Positions 9,293-18,099 of a DNA stretch of 50,798 nt are shown one piece after another. Every line of letters begins with the position of its first letter. Positions within the stretch are counted from its first letter, which is position 1. The stretch lies in contig JAFEEB010000014.1 in assembly GCA_018241325.1 (NCBI GenBank), forward strand, positions 21,959 to 72,756, read 5' to 3'. The notes beneath the pieces were generated by a model, which was not told the origin of the DNA, ran no database searches, and worked only from the letters and a program-made list of their open reading frames with translations. The stretch comes from Pseudomonadota bacterium. Lineage in GTDB: Bacteria; Pseudomonadota; Gammaproteobacteria; Burkholderiales; Burkholderiaceae_C. The position numbers and the translations under genes were made by a program.

Positions 9293-9451
9293 GGATGGCG
9301 GGTTCTCGGTGACAGGGGCAGTGGGCGGCGCGCAAATTGTAGGGTGCGCGATGGATCCCCGATGACGACGTGCGCCGATCGGCGGCAAAACGGCAGGCCG
9401 CCGGTGCCTGCGTTCGCCGGCGCGAATCGAGGTCAGTCGATCCGCGCGCGC

Positions 9452-10786
9452 TCAGCGCATCTCGAACAGCTCCTGGTGGAACGCGCTGGCCGGCAGGCCC
9501 TGCGCCAGCAGGTCGGCGCGCAGCGCCTGGCCGAAGCCGGCCGGGCCGCAGAACCACACGCTGGCGTCGCGCCAGCCGGCAACCATCCGGCGCAGGCGCT
9601 CGCCAGACAAGAGGCCGTCGCGCGCATCCACCAGCACGTGCAGGCGAATGCCGGCCGCTTGCGCGTCGGCGCGCATCTTGCCCAGCGCCACGGGGTCTTC
9701 CACCACGGTGCTGTGGATCAGGTCGATCTCGTGCGGGCCGCCGCCTTCGCGCGCCAGTTGCTTCATGCGGGCGATGAAGGGCGTGATGCCGATGCCCGCG
9801 CCGATCCAGATCTGGCGCGCTTGGGGGCCGCCGAAGGTAAAGCACCCGTAAGGGCCCTCCACCGTCACCCGCTGGCCCACGCTCAAGGTCTGCGGCAATT
9901 GCGCCGTGTGGTCGCCCAGCGCCTTGGTGACGAAGGTGACGCGCGGGTTTTCGGGGTGCCAGGCCGAGGCGATGGTGTAGGGGTGCGCGCCCTCGGCGCG
10001 GCTGCTGGTGACGAAGGCGAACTGCCCCGCCTGGTGGCCGCGCCAGCCCGCGTCGATGCGCACCGTCGTCTCCAGCACGCCCAGCGCCGGATAGTGTTGC
10101 AGCGCCTCGATGGCGCCGCCCGCCGTGCGCCCCGCGCCCACGCGGCCCAGCAGCACCAGCAGCGCCGACACGGTGCCGGCGGCCGTCAGCAGCGCCATCG
10201 CCCAGCCGATGGGCTGCGACCAGTAGTCGAACTGCAGCAGCACCACGGTGTGGAAGACCAGCACCAGATAGGCCACGGCCAGCAGATGGTGCGTCTTGAC
10301 GAACAGGCGATAGGGAAAGCGCTTGATCAGCGCCAGCGCGATCAGCACCACGGCGGCGTAGAAAGCCCATTCGCCCAAGTCTTCGGCGGTGTGGCGCCAG
10401 CCGCGCAGCACGGCTTCGATGCCGCTGGATTCGGGCGGCTGCCCGCGGCGCGCGGGCCGGGTCAGCCAACCCCAGCCGACCGCCCATTTGGTGCCCTGGG
10501 CCCACAGCCAGTGCACGGTGCCGGCAACGAGCGCGCCCACGCCCAGCCACTTGTGCAGCCGGTACATCTTGTCCAGCCCGCGCAGCTGCGGCTCCAGCCA
10601 CACGGGTCGCACGGCCAGCACCATGGCCAGCGACATCATGCCCATGACCAGCACGCCGCTGTACTGCACCCACACGGTGCGAAACGCGAAGTAGCCGGCT
10701 TGCGCGGGCCACAGCGTGTCGGCCAGCAGCCACAGGCCGCTCAACGCGGCCAGAAAGCCCCAGAACACCCAGACCATTCGCTTCAT
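9452..10786 (-). CDS. Ferric-reductase-like flavocytochrome
   Basis: A 444-residue membrane flavoprotein. The N-terminal half has about six membrane segments with the paired histidines expected for two haems (RLHKWLG, TVHWLW, KTHHLL, VFHTVV), as in the ferric-reductase-like domain shared with NADPH oxidases. The C-terminal half is a ferredoxin-reductase module: FAD-binding HPYTIASAW, phosphate loop EGPYGCFTF, NAD(P)-binding GAGIGITPFIARM, and a terminal WFCGPAGFG. It would pass electrons from NAD(P)H through FAD and haem across the membrane; the acceptor (Fe3+, O2 or another) is unknown. The ATG at 10786 has GAGGA 8 bases upstream and is preferred over one at 10870. Confidence 0.87.
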   Translation of the reverse strand: MKRMVWVFWGFLAALSGLWLLADTLWPAQAGYFAFRTVWVQYSGVLVMGMMSLAMVLAVRPVWLEPQLRGLDKMYRLHKWLGVGALVAGTVHWLWAQGTKWAVGWGWLTRPARRGQPPESSGIEAVLRGWRHTAEDLGEWAFYAAVVLIALALIKRFPYRLFVKTHHLLAVAYLVLVFHTVVLLQFDYWSQPIGWAMALLTAAGTVSALLVLLGRVGAGRTAGGAIEALQHYPALGVLETTVRIDAGWRGHQAGQFAFVTSSRAEGAHPYTIASAWHPENPRVTFVTKALGDHTAQLPQTLSVGQRVTVEGPYGCFTFGGPQARQIWIGAGIGITPFIARMKQLAREGGGPHEIDLIHSTVVEDPVALGKMRADAQAAGIRLHVLVDARDGLLSGERLRRMVAGWRDASVWFCGPAGFGQALRADLLAQGLPASAFHQELFEMR

Positions 10787-11000
10787 CGTGATTCCTCGCG
10801 TCGTTCCATCCCTGGGGATCATAGGGACGCCATCTTGCGTATTGCGAAGCGCGTGTAAACGGGAGGTCAAGGGGTTTGATGGGAGTCAACCCATCGTGAA
10901 ATTGCATTTGAAGAAGTGGGCGCCAGCCGTGCTGCCCGACTCTTGGCCGGCCGCGATCGCGCGAGGCCGTTCACCCCGCAAATGCCGGCGCCAGCGGCTT

Positions 11001-11939
11001 CTATTCGTGGGGCGTCGACCCGGCATGGCACCGGTGCCACTGCATCCGGTCGCTTGTCTGGCCTTTCTCGCCGTAACACCAGCCCTGCCGGTAGAGCGCA
11101 CGGCCCAGGCGCTGGCGTTCATCGCAGGCGGGTTGCGTGCGCGGGTCGTCGCCGTGCAAGCCGCGGCACAAGGTGTTTTGCTCCCGCCATTGCGTCTGCA
11201 TGCGTGCGGCTTGCGGCGGCGGCGGTCCGCCATGGGCCGTCAGCCAGTCTTGCACGGCCTGGCGCGCCGCCAGCGCCTGCCAGCTCATCTGACTCTCCTT
11301 GGGGTGAATCGCGAAATAGGGCTCGAACGTCTGGCCCGAGCGGTTGCGCAGCAGGGGGTCGGCGCCGGCCTTCAGCAGCGCAAGCATGGCCGCGTAGTCG
11401 TTGATCTGCGCGGCCACGTGCAGCGGCGTGTCGCCCTGGCGATCGGCCAGGTTGGGGTTGGCGTGGCGGGCCAGCAGCAGGCGCACGGCGTCGTCGTTGC
11501 GGTTCATCAAGGCTTCGGACAGCACCGACGCCTGGGTGCGTCCATCGGTCAGGTCGGGGCTTGCACCGTGGTCCAGCAGGATTTGCAGATACGGCCTTTT
11601 CTTGGCCATGGCCGCCGTGTGCATGGCGGTTTGCTGCGCATAGCCCTGTTGCGCGGGGTCGGCCCCCAGATCGAGCAGCAGCGCCAGCATGCGCGGCTGC
11701 TCGCGCAGCATGGCCCATTGCAGCAGGGTGACATCGTCTTGCCCGCGCGCAGACAGCCGGGCGCCCGCCTGCACGAGCTGGCGCACCCCGGTCGCATCGC
11801 CCGCGGCAATGGCACGCGCCAGCACGGCCGTCGGCGCATCCGCAAACACGCGCGCGGGATCGGGGCTGGCCTGCACGCCCGCGACCAGTACCAGCGCCAA
11901 GGCCGCGGCAATCAGCCAGCCGAGCCGTGCGCGCTGCAC
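11001..11939 (-). CDS. Secreted ankyrin-repeat protein
   Basis: With a GTG start at 11939 the product is 312 residues and starts with a clear signal peptide (basic QRAR, core LGWLIAAALALVLVAG, cut after VQA). At least four ankyrin repeats follow: LLQWAMLREQ..LLDLGADP, TAMHTAAMAKK..LLDHGASP, LSEALMNRND..LLARHANP and DTPLHVAAQIND..LKAGADP. The C-terminal 70 residues contain four cysteines (NTLCRG, QPACDE, GWCYG, HRCHAG) that may form disulfides in the periplasm. Longer starts up to 12104 run through the preceding gene in another frame and lack a signal. It lies 25 bp after the upstream secreted-protein gene. Binding partner unknown. Confidence 0.78.
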   Translation of the reverse strand: MQRARLGWLIAAALALVLVAGVQASPDPARVFADAPTAVLARAIAAGDATGVRQLVQAGARLSARGQDDVTLLQWAMLREQPRMLALLLDLGADPAQQGYAQQTAMHTAAMAKKRPYLQILLDHGASPDLTDGRTQASVLSEALMNRNDDAVRLLLARHANPNLADRQGDTPLHVAAQINDYAAMLALLKAGADPLLRNRSGQTFEPYFAIHPKESQMSWQALAARQAVQDWLTAHGGPPPPQAARMQTQWREQNTLCRGLHGDDPRTQPACDERQRLGRALYRQGWCYGEKGQTSDRMQWHRCHAGSTPHE

Positions 11940-11964
11940 CCGGCCGCAGTCCGGCGTACGCCGA

Positions 11965-12522
11965 CTATCGGATGTTGCCCACACTGTTTTTGGCCAGGGA
12001 TCGCGTTTGATCGACGTACCACCGGTCGGCACTGGCCCGGCCATCGATCTTGGCGCGCCGGGCATATTCAGGCGCCAGGTTTTTGACCGCAGCGCCCACC
12101 GCATGGCCTGCGGCGCGCCCCCAGGCGGCAGCGCTGGCCTGCCCGTCGGCCCGCGTGCGGCGTTCCACTTCGGGGCGAATCACCGCAAACGCCGCCTCTT
12201 CCGAGCGCTTGCGTGTCGCAGCCGGCACGCCGTTGACGATGCGGTCACCGCGCTGGGCTTGCTGCCCGGGGCCGTTGCCTGCGCTGGCCGCCTCGCCATT
12301 GCAACCCGTCAGATGCCGGTTGGCGTCGTAGCAGATGCCGTTTCGCGCATCCCGGCTGTGGTTGTCGCGGTTCAGCGCCTGATTGGTGGACCGATGGACG
12401 TTGCTAGTCAACGTGGACTGGAGCATCTGCGTGGAGCATGACAGACACTGCGCCTGCGCCGGAGCGATTGCGGCCATGCCCAACAAGAGCAGCCCGGTGG
12501 GGAGATGGTGGCGGTTCCTCAT
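11965..12522 (-). CDS. Hypothetical secreted protein
   Basis: I do not recognise this family. It encodes 185 residues from ATG 12522, which has GAGGA about 10 bases upstream; an ATG at 12558 would add 12 residues. The N-terminus MRNRHHLPTGLLLLGMAAIA with cleavage near AQA is a signal peptide. The mature part begins with CLSCSTQ, has further cysteines (GICYD, LTGCNG), is rich in N, R, Q and A, and contains no membrane segment. It is followed on the same strand by the secreted ankyrin gene, so the two may form a periplasmic pair. No enzymatic motif is seen. Confidence 0.65.
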   Translation of the reverse strand: MRNRHHLPTGLLLLGMAAIAPAQAQCLSCSTQMLQSTLTSNVHRSTNQALNRDNHSRDARNGICYDANRHLTGCNGEAASAGNGPGQQAQRGDRIVNGVPAATRKRSEEAAFAVIRPEVERRTRADGQASAAAWGRAAGHAVGAAVKNLAPEYARRAKIDGRASADRWYVDQTRSLAKNSVGNIR

Positions 12523-12637
12523 GCGCTGGTCCTCGGACTGAGGGTTTGAGTGTGGCATCGATTCGCTGGCGGCGAAATTCTGTCCCGTGGCATGGCCCGC
12601 ATGCTACCCGCCTGGGCGCGTGGTTCACAATCGCCCG

Positions 12638-13432
12638 ATGCACACCCGCAGTTCCACGCGATCCACCCCGGCGCATGTCGATCGCGCCACCTTGCTGGCC
12701 GCCTTCGACGCCGAACTGCAACCCCAGCGCTTCAAGGACTACGGGCCCAACGGCCTGCAGGTGGAGGGCAAGGCGCGCATCGGCAAGATCGTCAGCGGCG
12801 TGACGGCCAGCCGTGCGCTGATCGACGCGGCCATCGACGCGAAGGCGGACGCCCTGTTCGTGCACCACGGCCTGTTCTGGCGCGGGCAGGACGGCACGGT
12901 GACGGGCTGGATGAAGCAGCGCCTGCAGCGCCTGCTGGCGCATGACATCAACCTGTTCGCCTACCACCTGCCGCTGGACGCGCACCCCACGCTGGGCAAC
13001 AACGCCCAGCTCGGGCTGCGGCTGGGCCTGGTGGCCGAGGGGCGCTTCGGCGAGCAAGAGCTGGGCTTCATCGGCCGGCCAGCCGACGGCGTGCCGCTGG
13101 CCGACGCGGCGGCCCTGGTCCAGCGCCTGGAAAATATATTGAATCGGCCTGTGGCGCAGGTAGGGCAAGCGCAAGCAGCTATCAAAAAGATAGCTTGGTG
13201 CAGCGGCGGCGCGCAGAGCTACTTCGAGGCCGCCATCGCCGCGGGCGCGCAGGCCTTCATCACGGGCGAGATGTCCGAGCCCCAGGCGCATCTGGCGCGC
13301 GAGTGCGGCGTGCTGTTTTACGCCTGCGGCCACCACGCCACCGAGCGCTACGGTGCGCCGGCGCTGGCTGGACATGTGGCGGCGTCGCTTGGCGTGGCGC
13401 ACGAGTTCATCGACATCGACAACCCGGCATGA
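12638..13432 (+). CDS. Nif3-like dinuclear metal centre protein (YbgI family)
   Basis: A 264-residue protein of the Nif3/YbgI family, conserved but of unsettled function; members bind two metal ions and have been linked to GTP cyclohydrolase I type 2 or DNA-related roles. Metal ligands are seen in FVHHGLFW, AYHLPLDAH and CGHHATER. The ATG at 12638 has no Shine-Dalgarno and lies 6 bp after CACAAT, so a leaderless mRNA is possible. Residues about 166-187 (ENILNRPVAQ to KKIAW) are encoded by DNA that matches a repeat found elsewhere between genes. The stop overlaps an ATG (13429) in the pdxA frame. Confidence 0.9.
   Translation: MHTRSSTRSTPAHVDRATLLAAFDAELQPQRFKDYGPNGLQVEGKARIGKIVSGVTASRALIDAAIDAKADALFVHHGLFWRGQDGTVTGWMKQRLQRLLAHDINLFAYHLPLDAHPTLGNNAQLGLRLGLVAEGRFGEQELGFIGRPADGVPLADAAALVQRLENILNRPVAQVGQAQAAIKKIAWCSGGAQSYFEAAIAAGAQAFITGEMSEPQAHLARECGVLFYACGHHATERYGAPALAGHVAASLGVAHEFIDIDNPA
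13131..13198 (+). repeat. Copy of the ~55-bp dispersed repeat inside the nif3-like gene
   Basis: The stretch has GAATCGGCCT, then GGCAAGCGCAAGC, then AGCTATC (13177-13183), loop AAAAA, GATAGCT (13189-13195). It matches the repeat at 35946 in order and spacing. It is read in frame and leaves the protein about the same length as YbgI homologues I recall, so it seems to have replaced native codons instead of lengthening the gene. Confidence 0.6.
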
Positions 13433-13485
13433 CGCCGCCTTGCCCGAGCGCCGCGGCCTGGCCGATCCAACCGCCTGCACCCGTC

Positions 13486-14523
13486 ATGAAGAAACCCATG
13501 GTCATCACCCAGGGCGACGCTGCCGGCATCGGCCCCGAAATCATCGTCAAGGCCTGGCTCGAGGCCCCGGAGGTGCTTGCGGGCTGCTTTGTGGCGGGCG
13601 ATGTGGCCACGCTGCGCCGTGCCGCCGGCTGGGTGCAGGGCGAGGGCGTGAGCGTGCCGGTGGCGCAGATCACGACGCCTGCCGAGGCGGCGGCGGTGCC
13701 GCCGCGCTGCATCCCCGTGTTGCAGGCCGTGGCGGTGGCGGGGCTGGTCACGCCCGGTCGGGTCAGCGCTCAGGCGGGGCGCATGGCCGGTGACTGCGTG
13801 GTGTGGGCCGCGCGCGCGGCGCTGCGCGGCGAGGTGGGGGCGGTGGTGACGGCGCCGCTGAACAAGGAGGCGCTGTCGGCCGCCGGCGCACCGTATGCGT
13901 CATTCCCCGGCCACACCGAACTGCTGCAGGCCGAGGCGGCGCGGCATTTGGGCTGCACGCCCGCGCAGGTGCCGGTGCGCATGATGCTGGCCAACGACGA
14001 GCTGCGCACCGTGCTGGTCAGCATCCACGTGTCGCTGCGCGAGGCCATCGAGCGGGTGCGCGCGGCCAACGTGCTGGAGACCCTGCGCATCACCCACCAC
14101 GCGGTGGGCGCCGCGCTGGGGCGCGCGCCGCGCATCGGCGTGGCGGGGCTCAACCCGCACGCGGGCGAGGGCGGCTTGTTTGGCCGCGAGGAGATCGAGC
14201 AGATCGCGCCCGCCGTGGCCCAGGCGCAGGCCGAGGGCATCGACGCGCGCGGGCCGTTTGCGCCCGACACCGTGTTCATGCGCGCGCGCGCCGCCCACGG
14301 ACGGTCGGGCGAATTCGATGTGGTGGTCGCCATGTACCACGACCAGGGCCTGATCCCGGTGAAGTACCTGGGCGTGGAGCGCGGCGTGAACGTGACCCTG
14401 GGCCTGCCCTTCGTGCGCACCAGCCCCGATCACGGCACCGCGTTCGATCGGGCCGGCAGCGGGCGCGCCGATGCGCAGAGCCTGCTGGCGGCCATTCGCA
14501 TGGCGCGCGATTTGATGTCGTGA
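13486..14523 (+). CDS. pdxA: PdxA, 4-hydroxythreonine-4-phosphate dehydrogenase
   Basis: A 345-residue NAD-dependent dehydrogenase of the DXP-dependent pyridoxal phosphate pathway. ATG 13486 gives MKKPMVITQGDAAGIGPEI, the family start. Other family blocks are TAPLNKEAL, FPGHTELL, the metal histidine region NPHAGEGGLFGREE and MYHDQGLIPVKYLG. An in-frame ATG at 13429 overlapping the nif3 stop would add 19 residues (MTPPCPSAAAW...) without family similarity, though it would give translational coupling. It is convergent with mscL, whose stop is 13 bp away. Confidence 0.94.
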   Translation: MKKPMVITQGDAAGIGPEIIVKAWLEAPEVLAGCFVAGDVATLRRAAGWVQGEGVSVPVAQITTPAEAAAVPPRCIPVLQAVAVAGLVTPGRVSAQAGRMAGDCVVWAARAALRGEVGAVVTAPLNKEALSAAGAPYASFPGHTELLQAEAARHLGCTPAQVPVRMMLANDELRTVLVSIHVSLREAIERVRAANVLETLRITHHAVGAALGRAPRIGVAGLNPHAGEGGLFGREEIEQIAPAVAQAQAEGIDARGPFAPDTVFMRARAAHGRSGEFDVVVAMYHDQGLIPVKYLGVERGVNVTLGLPFVRTSPDHGTAFDRAGSGRADAQSLLAAIRMARDLMS

Positions 14524-14536
14524 ATCCCCGGCTGCT

Positions 14537-14959
14537 TCAGCGCTTGAGGCTGTCGCGAATCTCGCGCAGCAGTTGCACTTCTTCCGGCGGCTCGGCCGGC
14601 GCGGCGGGTGCGGGCGCCGGCTCTGCCTTCTTGAGCCGGTTGATCTGCTTGACCATCATGAAGATGATGAAGGCCAGCAAGATGAAGTTGACCAGGATGG
14701 TGATGAAATTGCCGTAGGCGAACACGGCGCCGGCCTTTTTGGCCGCGTCCAGACTCAGCCCCGTCGCCTGGCCGGCCAGCGGAATGTAGTAGTTGGAAAA
14801 ATCCAGCCCGCCGACCAGCTTGCCGACCAGCGGCATGACCAGGTCGCCGACGATCGAATCGACGATCTTGCCGAAGGCGCCGCCGATGATCACGCCCACC
14901 GCCAGGTCCATGGCATTGCCCTTGACCGCGAACTCCCGAAACTCCTGCATCATGCCCAT
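14537..14959 (-). CDS. mscL: MscL, large-conductance mechanosensitive channel
   Basis: A 140-residue channel that opens under membrane tension to release solutes on hypo-osmotic shock. It shows the N-terminal amphipathic helix [20 protein letters not shown], the pore-lining glycine/alanine helix [20 protein letters not shown], a periplasmic loop, TM2 ([21 protein letters not shown]) and the C-terminal bundle [12 protein letters not shown] after a Pro/Ala linker. ATG 14959 has AGGGGAA upstream. It is divergent from petA, with 158 bp between them. Confidence 0.97.
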   Translation of the reverse strand: MGMMQEFREFAVKGNAMDLAVGVIIGGAFGKIVDSIVGDLVMPLVGKLVGGLDFSNYYIPLAGQATGLSLDAAKKAGAVFAYGNFITILVNFILLAFIIFMMVKQINRLKKAEPAPAPAAPAEPPEEVQLLREIRDSLKR

Positions 14960-15061
14960 GATGTGCTTCCCCTTTGACTTGGAACAAGAGGCGCGTATTG
15001 TGCCGCAGCGCCAGGGGCGCCGGCGTGCCCCTGGCGTGGCGAACGGCTTGACTTGCTCCGC

Positions 15062-15067
15062 TACAAT
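15062..15067 (+). promoter_or_regulatory. Candidate -10 element (TACAAT) upstream of petABC
   Basis: CTACAATCC lies 50 bp before petA and fits the TAnAATC pattern seen at several other starts in the window. A TTGACT at 15048 is too close to be its -35. Transcription would begin near 15074 and cover petA-petB-petC. Confidence 0.4.
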
Positions 15068-15117
15068 CCTTCGCTGATTCGCGTAGAAAAACACCCGCCC
15101 CGATTTCGAGGAATGCC

Positions 15118-15744
15118 ATGAGTGACGCCCCACCCAGCAATTTCACCCCCGCGCCCCTGGACAGCAGCAAACGGACCTGGCTGATTGCGTCCACCGCCGC
15201 CGGTGCGGTCGGCACGGTGGCGCTGGCCACCCCCTTCGTCGAAAGCTTTTCCCCCTCCGAGCGCGCCAAGGCCGCCGGCGCCGCGGTCGAGGTGGACATC
15301 TCCGCCCTCAAGTCCGGCGAGCGCATGATCGTCGAGTGGCGCGGCCAGCCGGTGTGGGTGTTCAAGCGCACGCCCGAGATGCTGGCCACGCTCAAGACCA
15401 CCGAGAGCGAGGTCGCCGACCCGATGTCCAAGCGCACCGATTTTCCGACGCCCGAGTGGGCGCAGAACATCGACCGCGCGCCCGAGGCCCACAAGGACAT
15501 CCTGGTCGTGGTCGGCATCTGCACGCACCTGGGCTGCTCGCCGGTCGAGAAATTCAAGGCCGGCCCGCAGCCCTCGCTGCCCGACAACTGGGTCGGCGGC
15601 TTTTTCTGCCCCTGCCACGGTTCGACCTTCGATTTTTCCGCGCGCGTGTTCAAGGACAAGCCGGCGCCCGCCAACCTGGTGGTGCCGCCCTACACGTACC
15701 TGTCCGACACCCGGCTGTTGATCGGCGAATACAAGAAGGCATAA
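15118..15744 (+). CDS. petA: PetA, Rieske iron-sulfur subunit of cytochrome bc1
   Basis: A 208-residue membrane-anchored Rieske protein (ubiquinol to cytochrome c1 electron transfer). The N-terminal [20 protein letters not shown] is an uncleaved, Tat-like anchor, but with KR where the twin arginine is expected. The [2Fe-2S] ligands are C135 and H137 (CTHLGC) and C164 and H167 (CPCHG), with C140 and C166 for the disulfide. It heads petA-petB-petC. The KR variant of the Tat motif is tolerated in some Rieske proteins; export by the tatABC set at 6304-8025 is inferred. Confidence 0.97.
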   Translation: MSDAPPSNFTPAPLDSSKRTWLIASTAAGAVGTVALATPFVESFSPSERAKAAGAAVEVDISALKSGERMIVEWRGQPVWVFKRTPEMLATLKTTESEVADPMSKRTDFPTPEWAQNIDRAPEAHKDILVVVGICTHLGCSPVEKFKAGPQPSLPDNWVGGFFCPCHGSTFDFSARVFKDKPAPANLVVPPYTYLSDTRLLIGEYKKA

Positions 15745-15755
15745 CGAGGCGCGCC

Positions 15756-17201
15756 ATGGCTGAATTCAAGGAAATTTCCCCCAACGCGTCCGCGGGCGCC
15801 AAGCTCCACAACTGGTTCGACAACCGGTTCCCGACCCTGTTTGCGGAATACCGCAAACACATGTCGGAGTACTTCGCGCCCAAGAACTTCAACTTCTGGT
15901 ACTTCTTCGGCTCGCTGGCGCTCTTGGTGCTGGTGATCCAGATCGTCACGGGCATCTTCCTGACGATGAACTACAAGCCCGACGCCGCCAAGGCCTTCGA
16001 GTCGGTCGAATACATCATGCGCGACGTGCCGGGCGGCTGGTTCATCCGCTACATGCACTCCACGGGGGCATCGGCCTTCTTCATCGTGGTGTACCTGCAC
16101 ATGTACCGCGGCCTGATCTACGGCAGCTACCGCAAGCCGCGCGAGCTGGTGTGGGTCTTCGGCTGCGCGATCTTCCTGGCGCTGATGGCCGAGGCCTTCA
16201 TGGGCTACCTGTTGCCCTGGGGCCAGATGTCCTACTGGGGCGCGCAGGTGATCGTCAACCTGTTCTCCGCCATCCCCTTCATCGGGCCCGACCTGTCGCT
16301 GCTGATCCGCGGCGACTACGTGGTGGCCGATGCCACGCTCAACCGCTTCTTCGCGTTCCACGTCATTGCCGTGCCCCTGGTGCTGCTGGGCCTGGTGGTG
16401 GCGCACCTGCTGGCGCTGCACGACGTGGGCTCCAACAACCCCGACGGCATCGAGATCAAGAAGGGCCCCAAGGGCAATCGCTGGTCGCCCGACGCGCCGA
16501 CCGACGGCATTCCCTTCCATCCGTACTACAGCGTGCACGACATCGTCGGCGTCAGCGTCTTTCTGATGGCGTATTTCGGCATCGTGTTCTTCGCGCCGGA
16601 GATGGGCGGCTACTTCCTGGAGTTCAACAACTTCATCCCGGCCGATCCGCTGGTCACGCCGCCGCACATCGCGCCGGTGTGGTATTTCACGCCCTTTTAT
16701 TCCATGCTGCGCGCCACCACCGACACCATGGTGCACGTGCTGATGGTGATCATCGTGCTGGCGGTGATCCTGAACTTCGTGAGGTCGCGCAGCTCGACCG
16801 CCAAGAAGGGCGCCATCGCCGTGATCGGCCTGATCGCCATTGGCCTGCTGAGCGTCTTCGACGCCAAGTTCTGGGGCGTGGTGGTCATGGGTGGCTCCGT
16901 CATCATCCTGTTCTTCCTGCCCTGGCTGGACCGAAGCCCGGCGCGCTCGATCCGCTACCGTCCGGGCTGGCACAAGACGGTGTATGCCGTGTTCCTGATC
17001 TGGTTTGCCGCGCTGATGGTGCTGGGCATCATGGCCCCGGGCCCGATCTTCTCGCAGGGCTCGCTCGAGTGGCTGACCAACGAGCGCGTGGCGCTGGTGG
17101 GCACGCTGTTCTACTTCGGCTTCTTCCTGCTGATGCCGTGGTGGAGCCAGCTGGGCACGCCCAAACCGGTCCCCGACCGCGTGACCTTCAAGCCCCACTG
17201 A
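15756..17201 (+). CDS. petB: PetB, cytochrome b subunit of bc1 complex
   Basis: A 481-residue full-length cytochrome b (N- and C-terminal parts fused), with eight membrane helices plus a C-terminal extension after about residue 400 ending PVPDRVTFKPH. Haem histidines are in MHSTG...VYLHMY (13 residues between) and AFHVIAV...VVAHLL (14 between). The Qo-site motif appears as APVWYFTPFYSML. Start ATG 15756 follows ACGAGG, 11 bp after petA. It carries electrons from ubiquinol across the membrane to the Qi site. Confidence 0.97.
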   Translation: MAEFKEISPNASAGAKLHNWFDNRFPTLFAEYRKHMSEYFAPKNFNFWYFFGSLALLVLVIQIVTGIFLTMNYKPDAAKAFESVEYIMRDVPGGWFIRYMHSTGASAFFIVVYLHMYRGLIYGSYRKPRELVWVFGCAIFLALMAEAFMGYLLPWGQMSYWGAQVIVNLFSAIPFIGPDLSLLIRGDYVVADATLNRFFAFHVIAVPLVLLGLVVAHLLALHDVGSNNPDGIEIKKGPKGNRWSPDAPTDGIPFHPYYSVHDIVGVSVFLMAYFGIVFFAPEMGGYFLEFNNFIPADPLVTPPHIAPVWYFTPFYSMLRATTDTMVHVLMVIIVLAVILNFVRSRSSTAKKGAIAVIGLIAIGLLSVFDAKFWGVVVMGGSVIILFFLPWLDRSPARSIRYRPGWHKTVYAVFLIWFAALMVLGIMAPGPIFSQGSLEWLTNERVALVGTLFYFGFFLLMPWWSQLGTPKPVPDRVTFKPH

Positions 17202-17224
17202 AGACGCCCCGGAGTACAACAACC

Positions 17225-17995
17225 ATGACAAGCTGGAAAAATTTCGTCTTCGGATTGGCCCTTGCGCTGGGCGCCACCCTTGGGGCCCAGGCCTCAGGCA
17301 CGGGGGGCATCGCCTGGGACAAGGCACCGGGCAAGATCAACGACAACGCCTCGCTGCAAGACGGTGTCAAGATCTTCGTCAACTACTGCCTCAACTGCCA
17401 CTCGGCCGCCTACATGCGCTTCAACCGCCTGAAGGACATCGGCCTGACGGACGACCAGATCAAGGACAACCTGCTGTTCACCAGCGACAAGGTGGGCGAC
17501 ATGATGAAGGCGGCCATCGACCCCAAGCAGGCCAAGGCCTGGTTCGGCGCCAACCCGCCCGACCTGACCCTGATCGCGCGCTCGCGCTCGGGCGCCGGCG
17601 GCACGGGGGCCGACTACATCTACACGCTGTTCCGCTCCTACTATCGCGATGATTCCACCCCCACGGGCTGGAACAACCTGGCCTTCCCCAACATCGGCAT
17701 GCCCCATCCGCTGTGGCAGCTGCAGGGCGAGCGCAAGCCGATTTACAGCACGGTGGAATCCCATGGGCACGAGACGCACGTCTTCAGCGGCCGTTGGGAG
17801 CAAGTCAGCCCGGGCACGATGAGCCCGCTCGAATACGACAAGGCGGTGGCCGACCTGGTCAACTACCTCAAATGGATGGGCGAGCCTGCGCAGAGCAAGC
17901 GCGTGGCCATCGGCGTGTGGGTCCTGTTGTTCCTGCTGGTGTTCACCTTGATTGCCTGGCGCCTCAACGCGGCGTACTGGAAAGACGTCCAATAA
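17225..17995 (+). CDS. petC: PetC, cytochrome c1
   Basis: A 256-residue periplasmic haem protein with a cleaved signal peptide (KNFVFGLALALGATLGAQAS), haem-binding CLNCH, a candidate axial methionine in NIGMPHPLW, and a C-terminal membrane anchor (AIGVWVLLFLLVFTLIAWRL). It accepts electrons from the Rieske centre and passes them to soluble cytochrome c. Start ATG 17225, 23 bp after petB. A terminator-like hairpin follows at 18008. Confidence 0.97.
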   Translation: MTSWKNFVFGLALALGATLGAQASGTGGIAWDKAPGKINDNASLQDGVKIFVNYCLNCHSAAYMRFNRLKDIGLTDDQIKDNLLFTSDKVGDMMKAAIDPKQAKAWFGANPPDLTLIARSRSGAGGTGADYIYTLFRSYYRDDSTPTGWNNLAFPNIGMPHPLWQLQGERKPIYSTVESHGHETHVFSGRWEQVSPGTMSPLEYDKAVADLVNYLKWMGEPAQSKRVAIGVWVLLFLLVFTLIAWRLNAAYWKDVQ

Positions 17996-18007
17996 CAGTC
18001 ATCGGTT

Positions 18008-18032
18008 GCCCGGGCGCTGACGCTCGGGCTTT
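18008..18032 (+). terminator. Terminator candidate after petC
   Basis: GCCCGGGCG (18008-18016), loop ctga, CGCTCGGGC (18021-18029), then TTT. The 9-bp stem has one G-T wobble. It lies 12 bp after the petC stop, before sspA, and is the most terminator-like hairpin in the first half of the window. Confidence 0.6.
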
Positions 18033-18099
18033 GCTGGAGTGGGGCGGGCCCGGCCTGGGCTGGCTTCCACTCCTTTGGTTTTCAAGGAGTTGACTCGCC

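Noticed and set aside
12404-13480. Minus-strand frame opposite the nif3-like gene
   Set aside because: It is fully antisense to a recognised conserved protein and has no domain or ribosome site.
15048-15067. TTGACT/TACAAT as a full promoter for petABC
   Set aside because: Only 8 bp lie between the two hexamers; just the -10 candidate was kept.
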